A DNA stretch of 64,000 nt from Fodinicurvata sp. EGI_FJ10296 (GTDB lineage Bacteria > Pseudomonadota > Alphaproteobacteria > DSM-16000 > Inquilinaceae), in contig NZ_JBFCVL010000002.1 in assembly GCF_040712075.1 (NCBI RefSeq), positions 523,755 to 587,754 on the forward strand, written 5' to 3'. The notes beneath the pieces were generated by a model. The model did no database searches, was not told where the DNA came from, and saw nothing but the letters and a program-made list of their open reading frames with translations. The stretch's first letter is position 1, and each line of letters starts with the position of its first letter. The position numbers and the translations under genes were made by a program. Of the stretch, positions 48,068 to 57,885 are shown piece by piece.

Positions 48068-48784
48068 ATGCCGTCCCAATCGCCCGCGACGATGCTGGAA
48101 CCCGGCTCCGATGACAATTGCCGGTACGTTGCGCTGGCGACCGGCCGCCGCAGACGCACCACCGCCCTGTTCGCGGCCATTGCGCTTGGTCTCATGGTGA
48201 TGGCCATGGCTTGGGTCGTGGGACTCGTGCAATTCGCCCAGACCATTCGCGACGACGTACCGCCCGGGATCGGCGACCTCGCCGCGCGGGACGCCATCAT
48301 TGTTCTGACGGGCGGTCGCGAGAGGATTCCGGCTGCATTTTCCATGCTCGCCGAGGGCAAGGGAAATAATCTTCTCGTTTCGGGCGTCCATGGCGATGTC
48401 GGCCTCGACGAACTGGTGCGCCGGGGCCGCCTGCCACCGTCGCTTGCGGCGTGCTGCGTCCATCTCGATCACGTTGCGCGCGACACCGTGGGCAATGCGG
48501 CCGAGGCAGCGGCGTGGGCAGAGGCGAATGGCGTCGATTCGATCTGGCTGGTCACGTCGAATTATCATATGCCGCGGTCGGTCGTCGAATTCCATCAGAC
48601 CATGCCGGATCTCGAGATTGCCTCCTATCCCGTCGCCAGCCCGGATGTCCGCCTGGAAGACTGGTGGCGCTGGCCCGGAACGACGCGGCTGGTCGTTGCC
48701 GAATACAACAAATTCCTCTATGCCAGCGTCCGGTCCTGGCTTCGCGGGATCGCCCTGCCGGTCGGAATCGCCCGACCAGCCTGA
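48068..48784 (+). CDS. YdcF/DUF218-family membrane protein
   Basis: 238 residues from ATG 48068. One helix near the N-terminus (about 34-55), then a DUF218 domain: AAIIVLTGGRERIPAAF-like IIVLTGGRERI, GNNLLVSGVHGDVGLDEL, DTVGNAAEAAAWAEANG and LVTSNYHMPRSVVEFH. Related to ElyC/SanA proteins that act in the envelope on lipid-carrier metabolism; exact role unknown. It follows ftsX and precedes plsC, a conserved order in alphaproteobacteria. Confidence 0.85.
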   Translation: MPSQSPATMLEPGSDDNCRYVALATGRRRRTTALFAAIALGLMVMAMAWVVGLVQFAQTIRDDVPPGIGDLAARDAIIVLTGGRERIPAAFSMLAEGKGNNLLVSGVHGDVGLDELVRRGRLPPSLAACCVHLDHVARDTVGNAAEAAAWAEANGVDSIWLVTSNYHMPRSVVEFHQTMPDLEIASYPVASPDVRLEDWWRWPGTTRLVVAEYNKFLYASVRSWLRGIALPVGIARPA

Positions 48785-48855
48785 CACGGGAAGTCGGCAA
48801 CGACGCCGATCACCTGCAAATTCGCCTCGTCCCCCTTTTTCCGACCGGCGGTACC

Positions 48856-49599
48856 ATGGTTGTCCTGCGCTCGCTCCTGTTCAATGCGGTAATGTTCTCG
48901 TGGACCGCCATTCTCTGCATAGCGCTGCTGTGGTCACTGTTGCTGCCGAAGCCCGCCTTTCTGGCCGTTATCCGCTGGTATCTGCGGTCGCTTTCGTTTC
49001 TGGAACGGGTCATTCTCGGCCTTGATTACCGCGTCGTCGGGCTTGAGAATCTCCCCCCCGGGCCGGTGCTGATCGCCGCCAAGCATCAATCGATGTGGGA
49101 AACGATGAAACTTCATCTCCTGCTCGATGACCCGGCCATCATCCTGAAGCGCGAGCTTCTGAAAATCCCGCTCTGGGGATGGTACGCGCGCAAGGCCGAT
49201 CAGATCGCCGTCGATCGCGGCGCGAAGGGCCGGGCGATCACCAGCCTGATCGAAGGGGCGCACCGGATGGCTGCCCAGAACCGGCCTATCGTCATATTCC
49301 CACAGGGGACCCGGGTCGCGCCCGGCCAGGACCACGCCTATCGGGCCGGCATATTCGCGCTGTACGATGCGCTGGACCTGCCTGTTGTGCCGATGGCGCT
49401 GAATTCCGGCGCGTTCTGGGGGCGCCGGTCGTTTCGAAAGAAATCCGGAACGATCACGGTGGAATTCCTGCCGGCGATACCGCCGGGACTGGCGCGCGAA
49501 GAAATGGCGACACGGCTCAGATCGGAACTGGAAGGCGCCTCTGATCGGCTGCTGACGGAGGCAACGCGCCAGCCCGATCCCCATGACGGGGGTCGTTGA
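48856..49599 (+). CDS. plsC: 1-acyl-sn-glycerol-3-phosphate acyltransferase
   Basis: 247 residues from ATG 48856, with an N-terminal helix (about 5-32). It makes phosphatidic acid from lysophosphatidic acid at the inner membrane. The catalytic motif is AAKHQSMWETMKL (HX4E in place of the usual HX4D, as in other alphaproteobacterial PlsC I recall); the glycerol-phosphate site is IVIFPQGTRVAPG; VVPMALNSG follows. The 3' end overlaps the longest possible nrdJ frame. Confidence 0.92.
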   Translation: MVVLRSLLFNAVMFSWTAILCIALLWSLLLPKPAFLAVIRWYLRSLSFLERVILGLDYRVVGLENLPPGPVLIAAKHQSMWETMKLHLLLDDPAIILKRELLKIPLWGWYARKADQIAVDRGAKGRAITSLIEGAHRMAAQNRPIVIFPQGTRVAPGQDHAYRAGIFALYDALDLPVVPMALNSGAFWGRRSFRKKSGTITVEFLPAIPPGLAREEMATRLRSELEGASDRLLTEATRQPDPHDGGR

Positions 49600-49660
49600 C
49601 GCGCCAGGGGCGAATGCCCATAGTCTTTTACGCCTGTCGATGCCCTCGGGATTCGCCACA

Positions 49661-51415
49661 ATGGACGATCTGAACCCGGTTTCCAGCCGCATCTGGGACA
49701 TGAAGTACCGGCTCCGCGCGGCCGACGGGACCCCGTCTGATGCGACGATTGAGGATACGTGGCGACGGGTTGCCAGTGCGTTGGCCGCGCCCGAAGCGGC
49801 GGAAAGCGGCTGGTCGTCCCGTTTCATGGACGCCTTGACCGATTTCAAGGTCCTGCCGGCCGGCCGCATTATCTCGGGCGCCGGCAGCGACCGCCGGGTC
49901 ACGCTGTTCAACTGCTTCGTCATGGGCACGATCGAGGACGACATGGGGTCGATCTTCACCCATCTGCGCGAGGCAGCGATCACCCTCCAGTACGGCGGCG
50001 GTATCGGCTATGATTTTTCGACCCTCCGGCCGATCGGCGCGGCCGTTCACGGTGTCGGGGCCGACGCTTCCGGCCCGGTATCGTTCATGGATGTGTGGGA
50101 CGCAATGTGCCGAACGATCATGAGCGCCGGCTCCCGCAGGGGCGCCATGATGGCGACGCTGCGCTGCGATCACCCGGACATCGAGACCTTCATCGATGCC
50201 AAGGCCGATCCGGCGCGATTGCGGATGTTCAACGTTTCGGTGCTGGTGACCGATGCCTTTGTCGATGCCGTCGACAACGATGCCGACTGGCCGCTGATCT
50301 TCGACGGCAAGGTGTATCGAACGGTATCCGCCCGGCAGCTTTGGGACCGCATCATGCGGGCCACTTACGATTACGCAGAGCCGGGGGTGATATTCATCGA
50401 CCGGATCAACGCCACAAACACTCTGTCGTATTGCGAGACGATTGCCGCGACGAATCCCTGCGGCGAGCAACCGTTGCCTCCGTACGGCGCCTGTCTTCTG
50501 GGCTCGATCAACCTGGCCCGGCTCGTCCGCGACCCGTTCACCGCGGATGCACGCCTGGACGAAGACGCTCTGGCCGATCTCGTCCCGACCGCAGTGCGGA
50601 TGCTGGACAATGCCATCGACTGCTCGCAATTTCCATTGCCCCAGCAAGCCGAGGAAGCCCGGCTGAAGCGCCGCGTCGGGCTCGGCGTCACAGGATTGGC
50701 CGATGCCCTCATCTATTGCAATGTCCGCTACGGATCGCCGGAATCGATCCGCCTGACGGAACGGTGGCTCGATATCCTCAGGCGGTCGGCCTATCGCGCT
50801 TCCGCACGGCTGGCGGCGGAAAAGGGCGCATTTCCCTTGTTCGATCGCGCGAAATACATGGATCGTCCGATGATCCGCGATCTCGATCCTGAGACGCGGG
50901 CGATGATCGAAAAACATGGCATCCGCAACGCCCTGCTGACGTCGATCGCACCGACGGGAACGATTTCGCTGTTCGCCAATGCCGTATCGTCCGGCATTGA
51001 GCCGGTTTTCGCCTTCCGATACGACCGGGCGGTACTGGAGCCGGATGGGACGCGCACGAGCGAGGCGATGCTGCACCCGGCAGTCGAACGCTACGCCGAG
51101 CATATCGGCCGGATCCCGGCGCCGGACGAATTGCCGGACGCTTTCATCGACGCCCAGAGCCTGTCACCGGAAGATCATCTGGCCATTCAGGCGGCCGCCC
51201 AGCGCTATATCGACAGTTCGATCAGCAAGACGATCAACTGCCCGCCCGATCTGCCCTTCGACCGCTTCAAGGACGTCTACCGGCGGGCTTTTGCGCTTGG
51301 GTGCAAAAGCTGCACGACCTATCGTCCCAATGATGTTACGGGCGCGGTATTGACGGTTACTCCCGCCGCTGCGTCCACGGACAGCACGGCGCCACAATGT
51401 GTGGATTGTGGCTGA
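49661..51415 (+). CDS. nrdJ: Class II (adenosylcobalamin-dependent) ribonucleotide reductase
   Basis: 584 residues from ATG 49661, preceded by a weak site; ATGs at 49583 and 49640 are in frame. It makes deoxyribonucleotides without oxygen. TLFNCFVMG, AITLQYGGGIGYDFSTLRP, ATNPCGEQPLPPYGACLLGSINL (radical Cys in the FCxE-like NPCGE context), ALLTSIAPTGTISL, DSSISKTINCP and the C-terminal Cys-rich CKSCTTYRPN and CVDCG (thioredoxin-reduced pair) are all present. No N-terminal ATP-cone is seen, so it is one of the short NrdJ forms lacking the overall-activity site. Confidence 0.93.
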   Translation: MDDLNPVSSRIWDMKYRLRAADGTPSDATIEDTWRRVASALAAPEAAESGWSSRFMDALTDFKVLPAGRIISGAGSDRRVTLFNCFVMGTIEDDMGSIFTHLREAAITLQYGGGIGYDFSTLRPIGAAVHGVGADASGPVSFMDVWDAMCRTIMSAGSRRGAMMATLRCDHPDIETFIDAKADPARLRMFNVSVLVTDAFVDAVDNDADWPLIFDGKVYRTVSARQLWDRIMRATYDYAEPGVIFIDRINATNTLSYCETIAATNPCGEQPLPPYGACLLGSINLARLVRDPFTADARLDEDALADLVPTAVRMLDNAIDCSQFPLPQQAEEARLKRRVGLGVTGLADALIYCNVRYGSPESIRLTERWLDILRRSAYRASARLAAEKGAFPLFDRAKYMDRPMIRDLDPETRAMIEKHGIRNALLTSIAPTGTISLFANAVSSGIEPVFAFRYDRAVLEPDGTRTSEAMLHPAVERYAEHIGRIPAPDELPDAFIDAQSLSPEDHLAIQAAAQRYIDSSISKTINCPPDLPFDRFKDVYRRAFALGCKSCTTYRPNDVTGAVLTVTPAAASTDSTAPQCVDCG

Positions 51416-51693
51416 CCCTGGGGTTTACCCCTACCCGACTCAGAGATGGTCCGCGCATCTTCGTCACCTCCCTGATCGTCCCCGCCTTTATCGTCCCGGG
51501 GCACCGATCGGGGACCCCGATTCGGATGCACCCGGCTCGTGTGTCACGATCGAGAGTTGCTGAACGAGGTCCCGGGTCAGCAGCGCGTCACTTCGTGGCC
51601 GCGCTGCGCCCGGGACGATAAGGAGATGAGTATAGCAGTTCGATGTGTGAATACCGCAGGCGGCTGACCCGGGGCTAACCGGCAACTTCCCCC

Positions 51694-52116
51694 TCAGCCC
51701 GGCCGCCAGTCCGGTGGCGCCATCTCGAAGCCATCGAAGCTGAACGCCGGGCTGACGGTGCAGCCGCACAATGTCCATTCGCCCGTACTTTTCGCTGCCT
51801 GCCACCATTCCGGGGGGATGACGAATTGCGGTCGCTGACCCGCCGGCAAATCCGGGCCCAGGTCAATCGTCCGGGCCGTGCGGCCGTCGGAAGACACGCT
51901 CAGCGCCAGCGGTGCGCCCGCATACCAGTGCCAGACCTCGGCCGCATCATTGACGCGATGCCAATGCGATGCTTCTCCCGCCGCCAAAAGGTAGTAGATC
52001 GCGGTCCCCGCGCCACGGGTGCCGTTGCCGGGGTCGTCGCGCCAGGTTTCCACGAAATGTCCGCCTTCGGGATGCGGGGTCATGCCGAGTGTTTCGACGA
52101 TTCGCTCCGCCGTCAT
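51694..52116 (-). CDS. Cupin family protein (DUF985)
   Basis: 140 residues from ATG 52116 (MTAERIVETLGM, the usual family start); ATG 52137 is possible. TPHPEGGHFVETWRDD, AIYYLLAAGEASHWHRVNDAAEVWHWYAG (metal His cluster) and VPP-like FVIPPEWWQAA match the DUF985 cupin fold. Function unknown; some relatives bind small acids. The 278 bases before its stop, after nrdJ, hold no recognised gene. Confidence 0.88.
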   Translation of the reverse strand: MTAERIVETLGMTPHPEGGHFVETWRDDPGNGTRGAGTAIYYLLAAGEASHWHRVNDAAEVWHWYAGAPLALSVSSDGRTARTIDLGPDLPAGQRPQFVIPPEWWQAAKSTGEWTLCGCTVSPAFSFDGFEMAPPDWRPG

Positions 52117-52213
52117 GCCGTCGCTCGCTGTCCACATCCTGATCAGCACCCCTGTTGGTCGCCGGGTCGTTCCGGCGTTTGAGATTTCGGCCCTGAAGAT
52201 TGCGTTCCCGGAC

Positions 52214-52807
52214 CTATGGCGCGAACGCGGTCGCCGTCATCATTTCGGTTTTCGCCCGGGGCTCGAACCATGCGGCCAGTTCCGGGCAATCATCGCGCCA
52301 CGGCTCGTGTGACCAGCGGAAATCCAGATAGGCCAGCATCACGGCCACGGCCAGTGAGCCGGTTGTCACCGCTTCCAGCGCGTCGACTTCTGCGTTCAAT
52401 GCCGCGCAGCCCCGCTTCATCGTCGCAGCCTGCCTCGCCGCCCAGCCGTCGGAGCGTTCGCCATCCGGCCGCGCCAATTCCAGACGGCGCAGCACGGCCG
52501 CATCGCAAATGCCGTCGGCGATGGCCTCATGGCGCATCGCGTGCCACTTCGCCGGCCCGTCCGGCGGCACGAGGCCCCCGCCGCCCAGATCGTTCAGATA
52601 GGCACAGATCACTGGACTGTCGTACAGAAGAAAGCCGTCCCGGGTCTCCAGCGCCGGTATCTTGCCCAGCGGATTGACGCCGCCGACGCCGTCGCCGCTC
52701 CAGGGATCGGCCGGGGTCAGTTCCAGGCGATCGCCAAGACCGATCGCGATCGACACCACCCTCACCTTTCGGACGAACGGGCTGCGCGTACTGCCGTAAA
52801 GCTTCAT
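52214..52807 (-). CDS. Glutathione S-transferase family protein
   Basis: 197 residues from ATG 52807. Thioredoxin-like N-terminus MKLYGSTRSPFVRKVRVV with the Ser near position 9 of bacterial GSTs, GGVNPLGKIPALETRDG, DSPVICAYLNDLGG (Glu/Ser for the glutathione gamma-Glu), then the all-helical C-terminal domain AVMLAYLDFRW. Likely cytoplasmic detoxification. Next to glyoxalase II on the same strand, so both handle glutathione adducts. Confidence 0.9.
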   Translation of the reverse strand: MKLYGSTRSPFVRKVRVVSIAIGLGDRLELTPADPWSGDGVGGVNPLGKIPALETRDGFLLYDSPVICAYLNDLGGGGLVPPDGPAKWHAMRHEAIADGICDAAVLRRLELARPDGERSDGWAARQAATMKRGCAALNAEVDALEAVTTGSLAVAVMLAYLDFRWSHEPWRDDCPELAAWFEPRAKTEMMTATAFAP

Positions 52808-52853
52808 CGAATTTCTTTCTCCAGTGAAATGCCGCGAGGCGAGCGCCATGCGG

Positions 52854-53624
52854 TCAGAAGGCGTCCTTGCGGGCCCGGATTTCGGCGAACACGGCAACGG
52901 TCTCGGCATCGACCATGTCCAGGGCGTGCCGGATGCCCGGATCGTCGGGGCGGAGAAACGGATTCGTGGCGCGTTCCTGTCCCATCGTCGTCGGAATCGT
53001 CGGCTCCAACCGGGCGCGCATGTCCTCGACCTCCCGCGCCCGGCTCTCAAGCGCCCGGTTCAGCGGGTCGACGGTCACGGCGAACCGCGCATTGGCAACC
53101 GTGTACTCGTGGCCGCAGTAGACGAGTGTTTCGTCCGGCATCGGCAAGAGCTTGGACAAGCTCGACCACATGTCTTCCGGCGTGCCTTCGAACAGCCGGC
53201 CGCAGCCAAGGACGAACAGCGTATCGCCGGCAAACAGGATCGCGCTGTCGGCGAAGTGGTAGACGATATGGCCGCTCGTGTGTCCCGGCGTTTCCAGGAC
53301 CCGGCCGACGCTGGCGCCGATGGTAACCGTATCGCCCTCGGCCACGGTTTCGTCCATACCCGCGATTCGCCTCTTTTCGGCAGCAGGGCCGATCAGTCGG
53401 GCGCCATAGCGGGATTTGAGATCGGCATTGCCACCGGTGTGATCGCCATGGTGGTGGGTATTAAGGATCAGGTCGAGGGTCCAGCCGCGCCGGGACAGGG
53501 CCTCGACCACAGGCGCGCTTTCGGCCGGGTCAACGACGGCCGTGGTGTTGGTTTCCAGATCGCGCACAAGATAGATATAGTTATCCCGCAACGCCGGGAT
53601 CAGTTCGACACTCAGTCCACCCAT
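52854..53624 (-). CDS. gloB: Hydroxyacylglutathione hydrolase (glyoxalase II)
   Basis: 256 residues. It hydrolyses S-lactoylglutathione to lactate and glutathione. The metallo-beta-lactamase motif is LNTHHHGDHTGGN, followed by TPGHTSGHIVYH, LFAGDTLFVLGCGRLFEG and LVYCGHEYTVANARFA, the full zinc/iron site of glyoxalase II. The C-terminal substrate domain ATNPFLRPDDPGIRHAL is intact. Confidence 0.96.
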   Translation of the reverse strand: MGGLSVELIPALRDNYIYLVRDLETNTTAVVDPAESAPVVEALSRRGWTLDLILNTHHHGDHTGGNADLKSRYGARLIGPAAEKRRIAGMDETVAEGDTVTIGASVGRVLETPGHTSGHIVYHFADSAILFAGDTLFVLGCGRLFEGTPEDMWSSLSKLLPMPDETLVYCGHEYTVANARFAVTVDPLNRALESRAREVEDMRARLEPTIPTTMGQERATNPFLRPDDPGIRHALDMVDAETVAVFAEIRARKDAF

Positions 53625-53781
53625 GGGTACGTCTCCTTCGTTCGCTTACCTTTTACCGGAAGTGGCGCCGGTTTCCAAAGCCAACATAAGGGCGCTCCTT
53701 CCGACCATACAGGGCCCCAATCGTCTCGAACCCCAGTCGTCTCGAACCGGGTTGTCAAGACCGAGAGGAGAGTTCGCAGGA

Positions 53782-54552
53782 ATGCACATGGACGTCGTAG
53801 ATCTTCGCGATTTTTATCGCACCCGGCTCGGGCAGACGGCACAACGCCTGATACGGCGGCGCATTCGCGAGATATGGCCCGACCTGAGGGGCGAGCGGTT
53901 GCTGGGCCTCGGTTACGCTGTTCCCTATCTCCGCCCCTTTGTCGACGAAGCCGAAAGTGTGATCGCCTTCATGCCCGCCGGACAGGGCGTCATGGCCTGG
54001 CCCGCTCGCGGCCCGAACCGCGTGGCACTGGTCGACGAAACGCACCTGCCACTGCAGGACGCCTCCGTCTCGCGCGTGCTCATGGCTCATGCTGTAGAAA
54101 ACAGTGAAAGCTATCGCCGTATGTTGCACGAAGCGTGGCGGGTCCTGGAAGGCAACGGGCGGCTCATGATCGTCGTTCCCAACCGGTCCGGCGTCTGGGC
54201 CCGAACCGACCGGACGCCATTTGGACACGGGCACCCGTTTTCGGTATCCCAGCTGGGGCGGCTGCTGAGTGAAACGCAGTTCATCCCCAAGCAACAGCAC
54301 CGCGCACTATTCATTCCGCCCCTGGAACTCAAAGTCCTGCTGGCCGCCGCACCCGCCTGGGAGCGGCTTGGCTGCAAATGGCTGACCACTTTCGGCGGGG
54401 TCATCGTTATCGAAGCATCGAAACAGCTTTACCGCCCCATCCAGGATGGAAATCGGCAGCGGGCCGCCGGCATCGGGGCCGGTATCCGGGCCGGGGCGCG
54501 GCCGGCGGCAGGATTCAGCAATGCCGACCGCTTGGGCCATTCAAAGCCGTGA
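53782..54552 (+). CDS. SAM-dependent methyltransferase, gloB-linked family
   Basis: 256 residues from ATG 53782. RLLGLGYAVPYLRPF corresponds to motif I (G-x-G-x-G-like but lacking a strict GxGxG), then SVIAFMPAGQGVMAWP, ALVDETHLPLQDASVSRVLMAHAVENSES and EAWRVLEGNGRLMIVVPNRSGVWARTDRTPFG, typical of the alphaproteobacterial class beside glyoxalase II. Substrate unknown. The tail is a Gly/Ala/Arg-rich stretch. Divergent from gloB. Confidence 0.85.
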   Translation: MHMDVVDLRDFYRTRLGQTAQRLIRRRIREIWPDLRGERLLGLGYAVPYLRPFVDEAESVIAFMPAGQGVMAWPARGPNRVALVDETHLPLQDASVSRVLMAHAVENSESYRRMLHEAWRVLEGNGRLMIVVPNRSGVWARTDRTPFGHGHPFSVSQLGRLLSETQFIPKQQHRALFIPPLELKVLLAAAPAWERLGCKWLTTFGGVIVIEASKQLYRPIQDGNRQRAAGIGAGIRAGARPAAGFSNADRLGHSKP

Positions 54553-54574
54553 CACAGCCCTGCCCATGTCCGGA

Positions 54575-55255
54575 TCATTCCGGCGATCGACTCAGCACGA
54601 ATACCGCCTGCTCGCCCAGAATGTTGGCGGCGCGGCCGGGATGTCCGATACGAGCGCGGCCGTGCTCGTTGACGATCAGCATCTTGTCGATGGAGATGCC
54701 CATATCCCGGCAAAGCAGGACAAAATCACTGATCGTGCAAGCTCGAATGTTGGGGGTATCCCACCAGTTCCGGTCATGGGTGCCGATCAGCGGCATCCGC
54801 CCGGTTGTCAGTAACGACCAGCGGACCTTCCAATAGCCGAAATTCGAGAACGAAACGATGGCGTATCGCGCAATACGGACAAGGTGATCAATGACGCCGC
54901 GCGGGTCGAATATCGCCTGCAGCGTATGGCTGAGAATTGCGACATCGAACGACGCGGCCGGATAGGTCACGAGGTCCGCATCGGCATCCCCCTGAACGAC
55001 CGACAAACCGCGTGTCACGCAGGCGTAGACACCGTCCATCGACAGTTCGACCCCGCGCGCATCCACATTCCGCACCCGCTGGAGTTCGAAAAGCAGGTCA
55101 CCGTTGCCACAGCCTATATCCAGGACTCGGCTCTTCTCCGGGACCAGATCGACGATCAGCTTGAGGTCGGGACGAAGATCGAGCGACGACGACGGCCGGT
55201 CGAGGTCGTCCGACCGCAGCGCGCCCGGAGACGATCTGCCCGTGACACCACTCAC
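54575..55255 (-). CDS. metW: Methionine biosynthesis protein MetW
   Basis: 226 residues, GTG start in a GTGA overlap with metX. Class I methyltransferase-like fold: [17 protein letters not shown] (motif I), [23 protein letters not shown] and [29 protein letters not shown]. MetW accompanies MetX in many bacteria and is needed for homoserine acyltransferase activity there. The neighbour order metX-metW is standard. Confidence 0.95.
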   Translation of the reverse strand: MSGVTGRSSPGALRSDDLDRPSSSLDLRPDLKLIVDLVPEKSRVLDIGCGNGDLLFELQRVRNVDARGVELSMDGVYACVTRGLSVVQGDADADLVTYPAASFDVAILSHTLQAIFDPRGVIDHLVRIARYAIVSFSNFGYWKVRWSLLTTGRMPLIGTHDRNWWDTPNIRACTISDFVLLCRDMGISIDKMLIVNEHGRARIGHPGRAANILGEQAVFVLSRSPE

Positions 55256-56469
55256 GATCTGCCTCCGTCGGACGTGGCATCGGGCGCCGTGACGCCGTTG
55301 GCAGTGCAGACCCCGGAAAGAAAACCCTCGACGACCCGGTGAAACTCCGGCTCATACAACAGGAACGCGTCGTGGCCCTTATCGCTGTCGATCTCGACGA
55401 AACTGACATTCGCGGCCACGGCATTCAGGGCGTGAACGATGGCGCGGCTTTCCGATGTCGGGAACAGCCAGTCACTGGAAAACGACACGAGACAGAACCG
55501 GACCGGCGTGCGCATGAAACAGCGCGACAGAATGCCACCGTGATCGCGCGATAGATCGAAATAATCCATCGCCCGGGTGATGTAGAGATACGAGTTCGCG
55601 TCGAACCGGTCGACGAAAGTAGAGCCCTGATGCCGAAGATAACTTTCGACCTGGAAATCGGCGTCGAAACCGAATGATAGATCCTGACGATTCTGCAGAT
55701 TCCGCCCGAATTTCCGGTGAAGCGCGGCCTCCGACAAGTAAGTGATATGCGCCGCCATTCGCGCGACCGCTAACCCGCGCTGCGGTTTGGTGCCGTGGGC
55801 GTAATAATCGCCGCCGTGCCATTCGGGATCGGCCATGATCGCCTGGCGCCCGACCTCGTGGAACGCGATGTTCTGGGCGGAATGCCGCGCCGCCGCTGCG
55901 ATCGGCAGGACGGCACAAACCCGTTCGGGATAGTCCACCGCCCATTGAAGAACCTGCATGCCACCCATCGACCCACCCAGCACCGCCAGCAGTTTGTCGA
56001 TGCCCAGATGGTCGATCAGCAGCTTCTGAGCCCGGACCATGTCGCCGATGGTGATCATCGGAAAGTCGGTGCCATAGGGTTTACCGGTAGCCGGATCGAT
56101 GTCCTGCGGTCCGGTCGTGCCCATGCAACCACCCAGTACGTTGGAACAGATCACGAAATACCGTTCAGTGTCGATGGGCTTGCCGGGGCCGATCATCATC
56201 GACCACCAGCCCGGTTTTCCGGTTATCGGGTGACTGTCCATGGCAAACTGGTCGCCGGTGAGAGCATGGCACACCAGTACGGCATTGCTTCTATCCTCGT
56301 TCAGCCGGCCATAGGTCTGAAAGGCCATGCGGAACGGGCCGATCTCGCCACCATTGTCGAGTTGCATCGGTGACGATGCCGCCAGCGTTACCGACTGCCC
56401 GGGCAAATCCTGATGGTCGGTGGCGGATGTCACGGCGCTGTCGTGATCTTCCGTGCGGGCGACGGTCAT
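55252..56469 (-). CDS. metX: Homoserine O-acyltransferase MetX
   Basis: 405 residues. It acylates homoserine (with acetyl- or succinyl-CoA) for methionine synthesis. Alpha/beta hydrolase fold: [61 protein letters not shown] with nucleophile Ser, [12 protein letters not shown] and catalytic Asp/His in [15 protein letters not shown]. Length is normal. A TTGACA box lies upstream. The acyl donor cannot be called by eye. Confidence 0.94.
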   Translation of the reverse strand: MTVARTEDHDSAVTSATDHQDLPGQSVTLAASSPMQLDNGGEIGPFRMAFQTYGRLNEDRSNAVLVCHALTGDQFAMDSHPITGKPGWWSMMIGPGKPIDTERYFVICSNVLGGCMGTTGPQDIDPATGKPYGTDFPMITIGDMVRAQKLLIDHLGIDKLLAVLGGSMGGMQVLQWAVDYPERVCAVLPIAAAARHSAQNIAFHEVGRQAIMADPEWHGGDYYAHGTKPQRGLAVARMAAHITYLSEAALHRKFGRNLQNRQDLSFGFDADFQVESYLRHQGSTFVDRFDANSYLYITRAMDYFDLSRDHGGILSRCFMRTPVRFCLVSFSSDWLFPTSESRAIVHALNAVAANVSFVEIDSDKGHDAFLLYEPEFHRVVEGFLSGVCTANGVTAPDATSDGGRS

Positions 56470-56840
56470 TCGAACGGAGCCACCCTCTGGGACTGATGAA
56501 CGATGGGACGGGGAACCAATAGCTATGCCCGGTGAGGTGCGCCTGTCAACGATCTCGGATTCCCGTCACCGCTGCCAGCCCCCCATGTTGGGCGAATCCG
56601 GCTAATTTGGCGAATTTGCCGGGACCGACACGCTCACTGCTTGTCTTCTCCGTCGCCAGAACCGGAAGCCGTCGGGGGTCGAGCGGCCGCTTCCGCGGCG
56701 AGACATGGAAAAATGACGAAACGGGGATTTGATTTTAGCCGTGGGGAGGATTATTCGTTACGCCCGTGGTGTGCGCCGAAGATCGATATCCGGCGACTTG
56801 GAACCGACGCCCTATGAAATACCCGATGCCGGATGAAGCC
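56470..56840. other. Intergenic region between metX and chorismate mutase gene
   Basis: 371 bases holding two divergent promoters. On the minus side a metX promoter is visible (see separate entry). The AT-rich part 56600-56625 and a TTTGATTTTAG stretch near 56731 are the only marked features. SAM-riboswitch blocks expected upstream of metX were looked for and not found. No small gene recognised. Confidence 0.5.
56521..56549 (-). promoter_or_regulatory. Candidate promoter of metX
   Basis: On the minus strand a perfect TTGACA (56544-56549) is followed 16-17 bases later by CATAGCT (56521-56527), a weak -10. It would start transcription about 45 bases before metX. Confidence 0.4.
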
Positions 56841-57815
56841 ATGTCGACACCGACCGAGAATGTCGCGGATTCGCTTGAAAGTCTGCGTGACGAAATTGAC
56901 GGCATCGACGACCGCATACACTCGCTGCTGATGGAGCGGGCGTCGGTGGTGCAGCGGATTGCCGACGTCAAGACATCGGCAACGTCCCGCGGGCCCGCCA
57001 GCGATGACGACAACTCATCTTCCGGCGCCCCTCATGCAGAGGCCGGATCAATGCCGGACGCGCCACCGGTCGTGTTCCGGCCCGCGCGGGAAGCACTGAT
57101 CTTGCGGCGACTGACAGAACGCCACCGTGGCGCTTTTCCGCTGCCCGTGCTCCTGCGCATCTGGCGTGAGATGATCTCGGGCTACACACGGATTCAAGGA
57201 CCGTTCTCGGTGGCCGCCTGCGTCGCGGAAGGCGAACACCTGGTATGGGACATCGCCCGCGACCATTTCGGTAGCTGCACCCCGATTCGCGTCATGCGGA
57301 CTCCGATGCCCTGTGTCCGCGCCGTGATGGATCGTGATGCGACCATCGGTGTGGTGCCATGGCCGGAGGACAACGATCCGTCACCCTGGTGGGGCTCGCT
57401 GCTGTCGCGCGATCCGAAAACGCCGACCATCGTGGCCCGGCTTCCCTTTGTCGAAAGCGACCGCAACGGCGGCGGCGCTAGGGCGCTCGCGATCGGACGC
57501 GTTCCGCACGAGTCCAGCGGCGACGACCGGAGTTTTATTGCCATCGAGTTGTCCGAGGACATCAGCCGGTCGCGGCTGAAGGATGCCATCGTCCGTACCG
57601 GACTGACTCCCTCGGCATTCTGGAGCGCGGCGACGGACCGCGAGCGGGCCCAGCCACTCCACCTGATCGAGGTCGAAGGCTTCGTACCGGATGGCGATGC
57701 CGCCCTGACAAAGATTGAACAGGCGCTGGACAACCGGGTACTGCGAATTGCCGCTATCGGTGGATACGCCGTTCCGATCGATCTGGAGCCGGACAAATCG
57801 GCGCCGTCCGTCTGA
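56841..57815 (+). CDS. Chorismate mutase with prephenate-dehydratase-like C-terminal domain
   Basis: 324 residues from ATG 56841; ATGs at 56826 and 56814 are in frame. The AroQ mutase domain (about 12-120) has LRDEIDGIDDRIHSLLMERASVVQRIADVK, an Asp/Ser/Ala insertion of about 45 residues, and REALILRRLTERHRGAFPLPVLLRIWREMISGYTRIQ. The second domain resembles PheA but lacks a recognisable TRF motif, so dehydratase activity is doubtful. It starts the hisC-tyrC set on the plus strand and feeds tyrosine synthesis. Confidence 0.82.
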   Translation: MSTPTENVADSLESLRDEIDGIDDRIHSLLMERASVVQRIADVKTSATSRGPASDDDNSSSGAPHAEAGSMPDAPPVVFRPAREALILRRLTERHRGAFPLPVLLRIWREMISGYTRIQGPFSVAACVAEGEHLVWDIARDHFGSCTPIRVMRTPMPCVRAVMDRDATIGVVPWPEDNDPSPWWGSLLSRDPKTPTIVARLPFVESDRNGGGARALAIGRVPHESSGDDRSFIAIELSEDISRSRLKDAIVRTGLTPSAFWSAATDRERAQPLHLIEVEGFVPDGDAALTKIEQALDNRVLRIAAIGGYAVPIDLEPDKSAPSV

Positions 57816-57885
57816 CGCTGATCCCGGCGACGCTAACCCCGGCGCTGAAACGCCACAGGCCACAGTGCAAGAATCAGGTGACACG

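Noticed and set aside
49628..51103. A minus-strand frame of 491 codons
   Set aside because: Antisense to nrdJ, whose catalytic cysteines and family motifs are intact.
51419..51440. Terminator after nrdJ (GGGG-TTTA-CCCC)
   Set aside because: Only four-base arms and no T-run follow.
52824..54107. A plus-strand frame of 427 codons
   Set aside because: It is mainly antisense to gloB and then out of frame in the methyltransferase; no motif.
56470..56640. SAM-II or other SAM riboswitch before metX
   Set aside because: Conserved GAUUUG and GCUAAA pairing blocks were not found in the leader.
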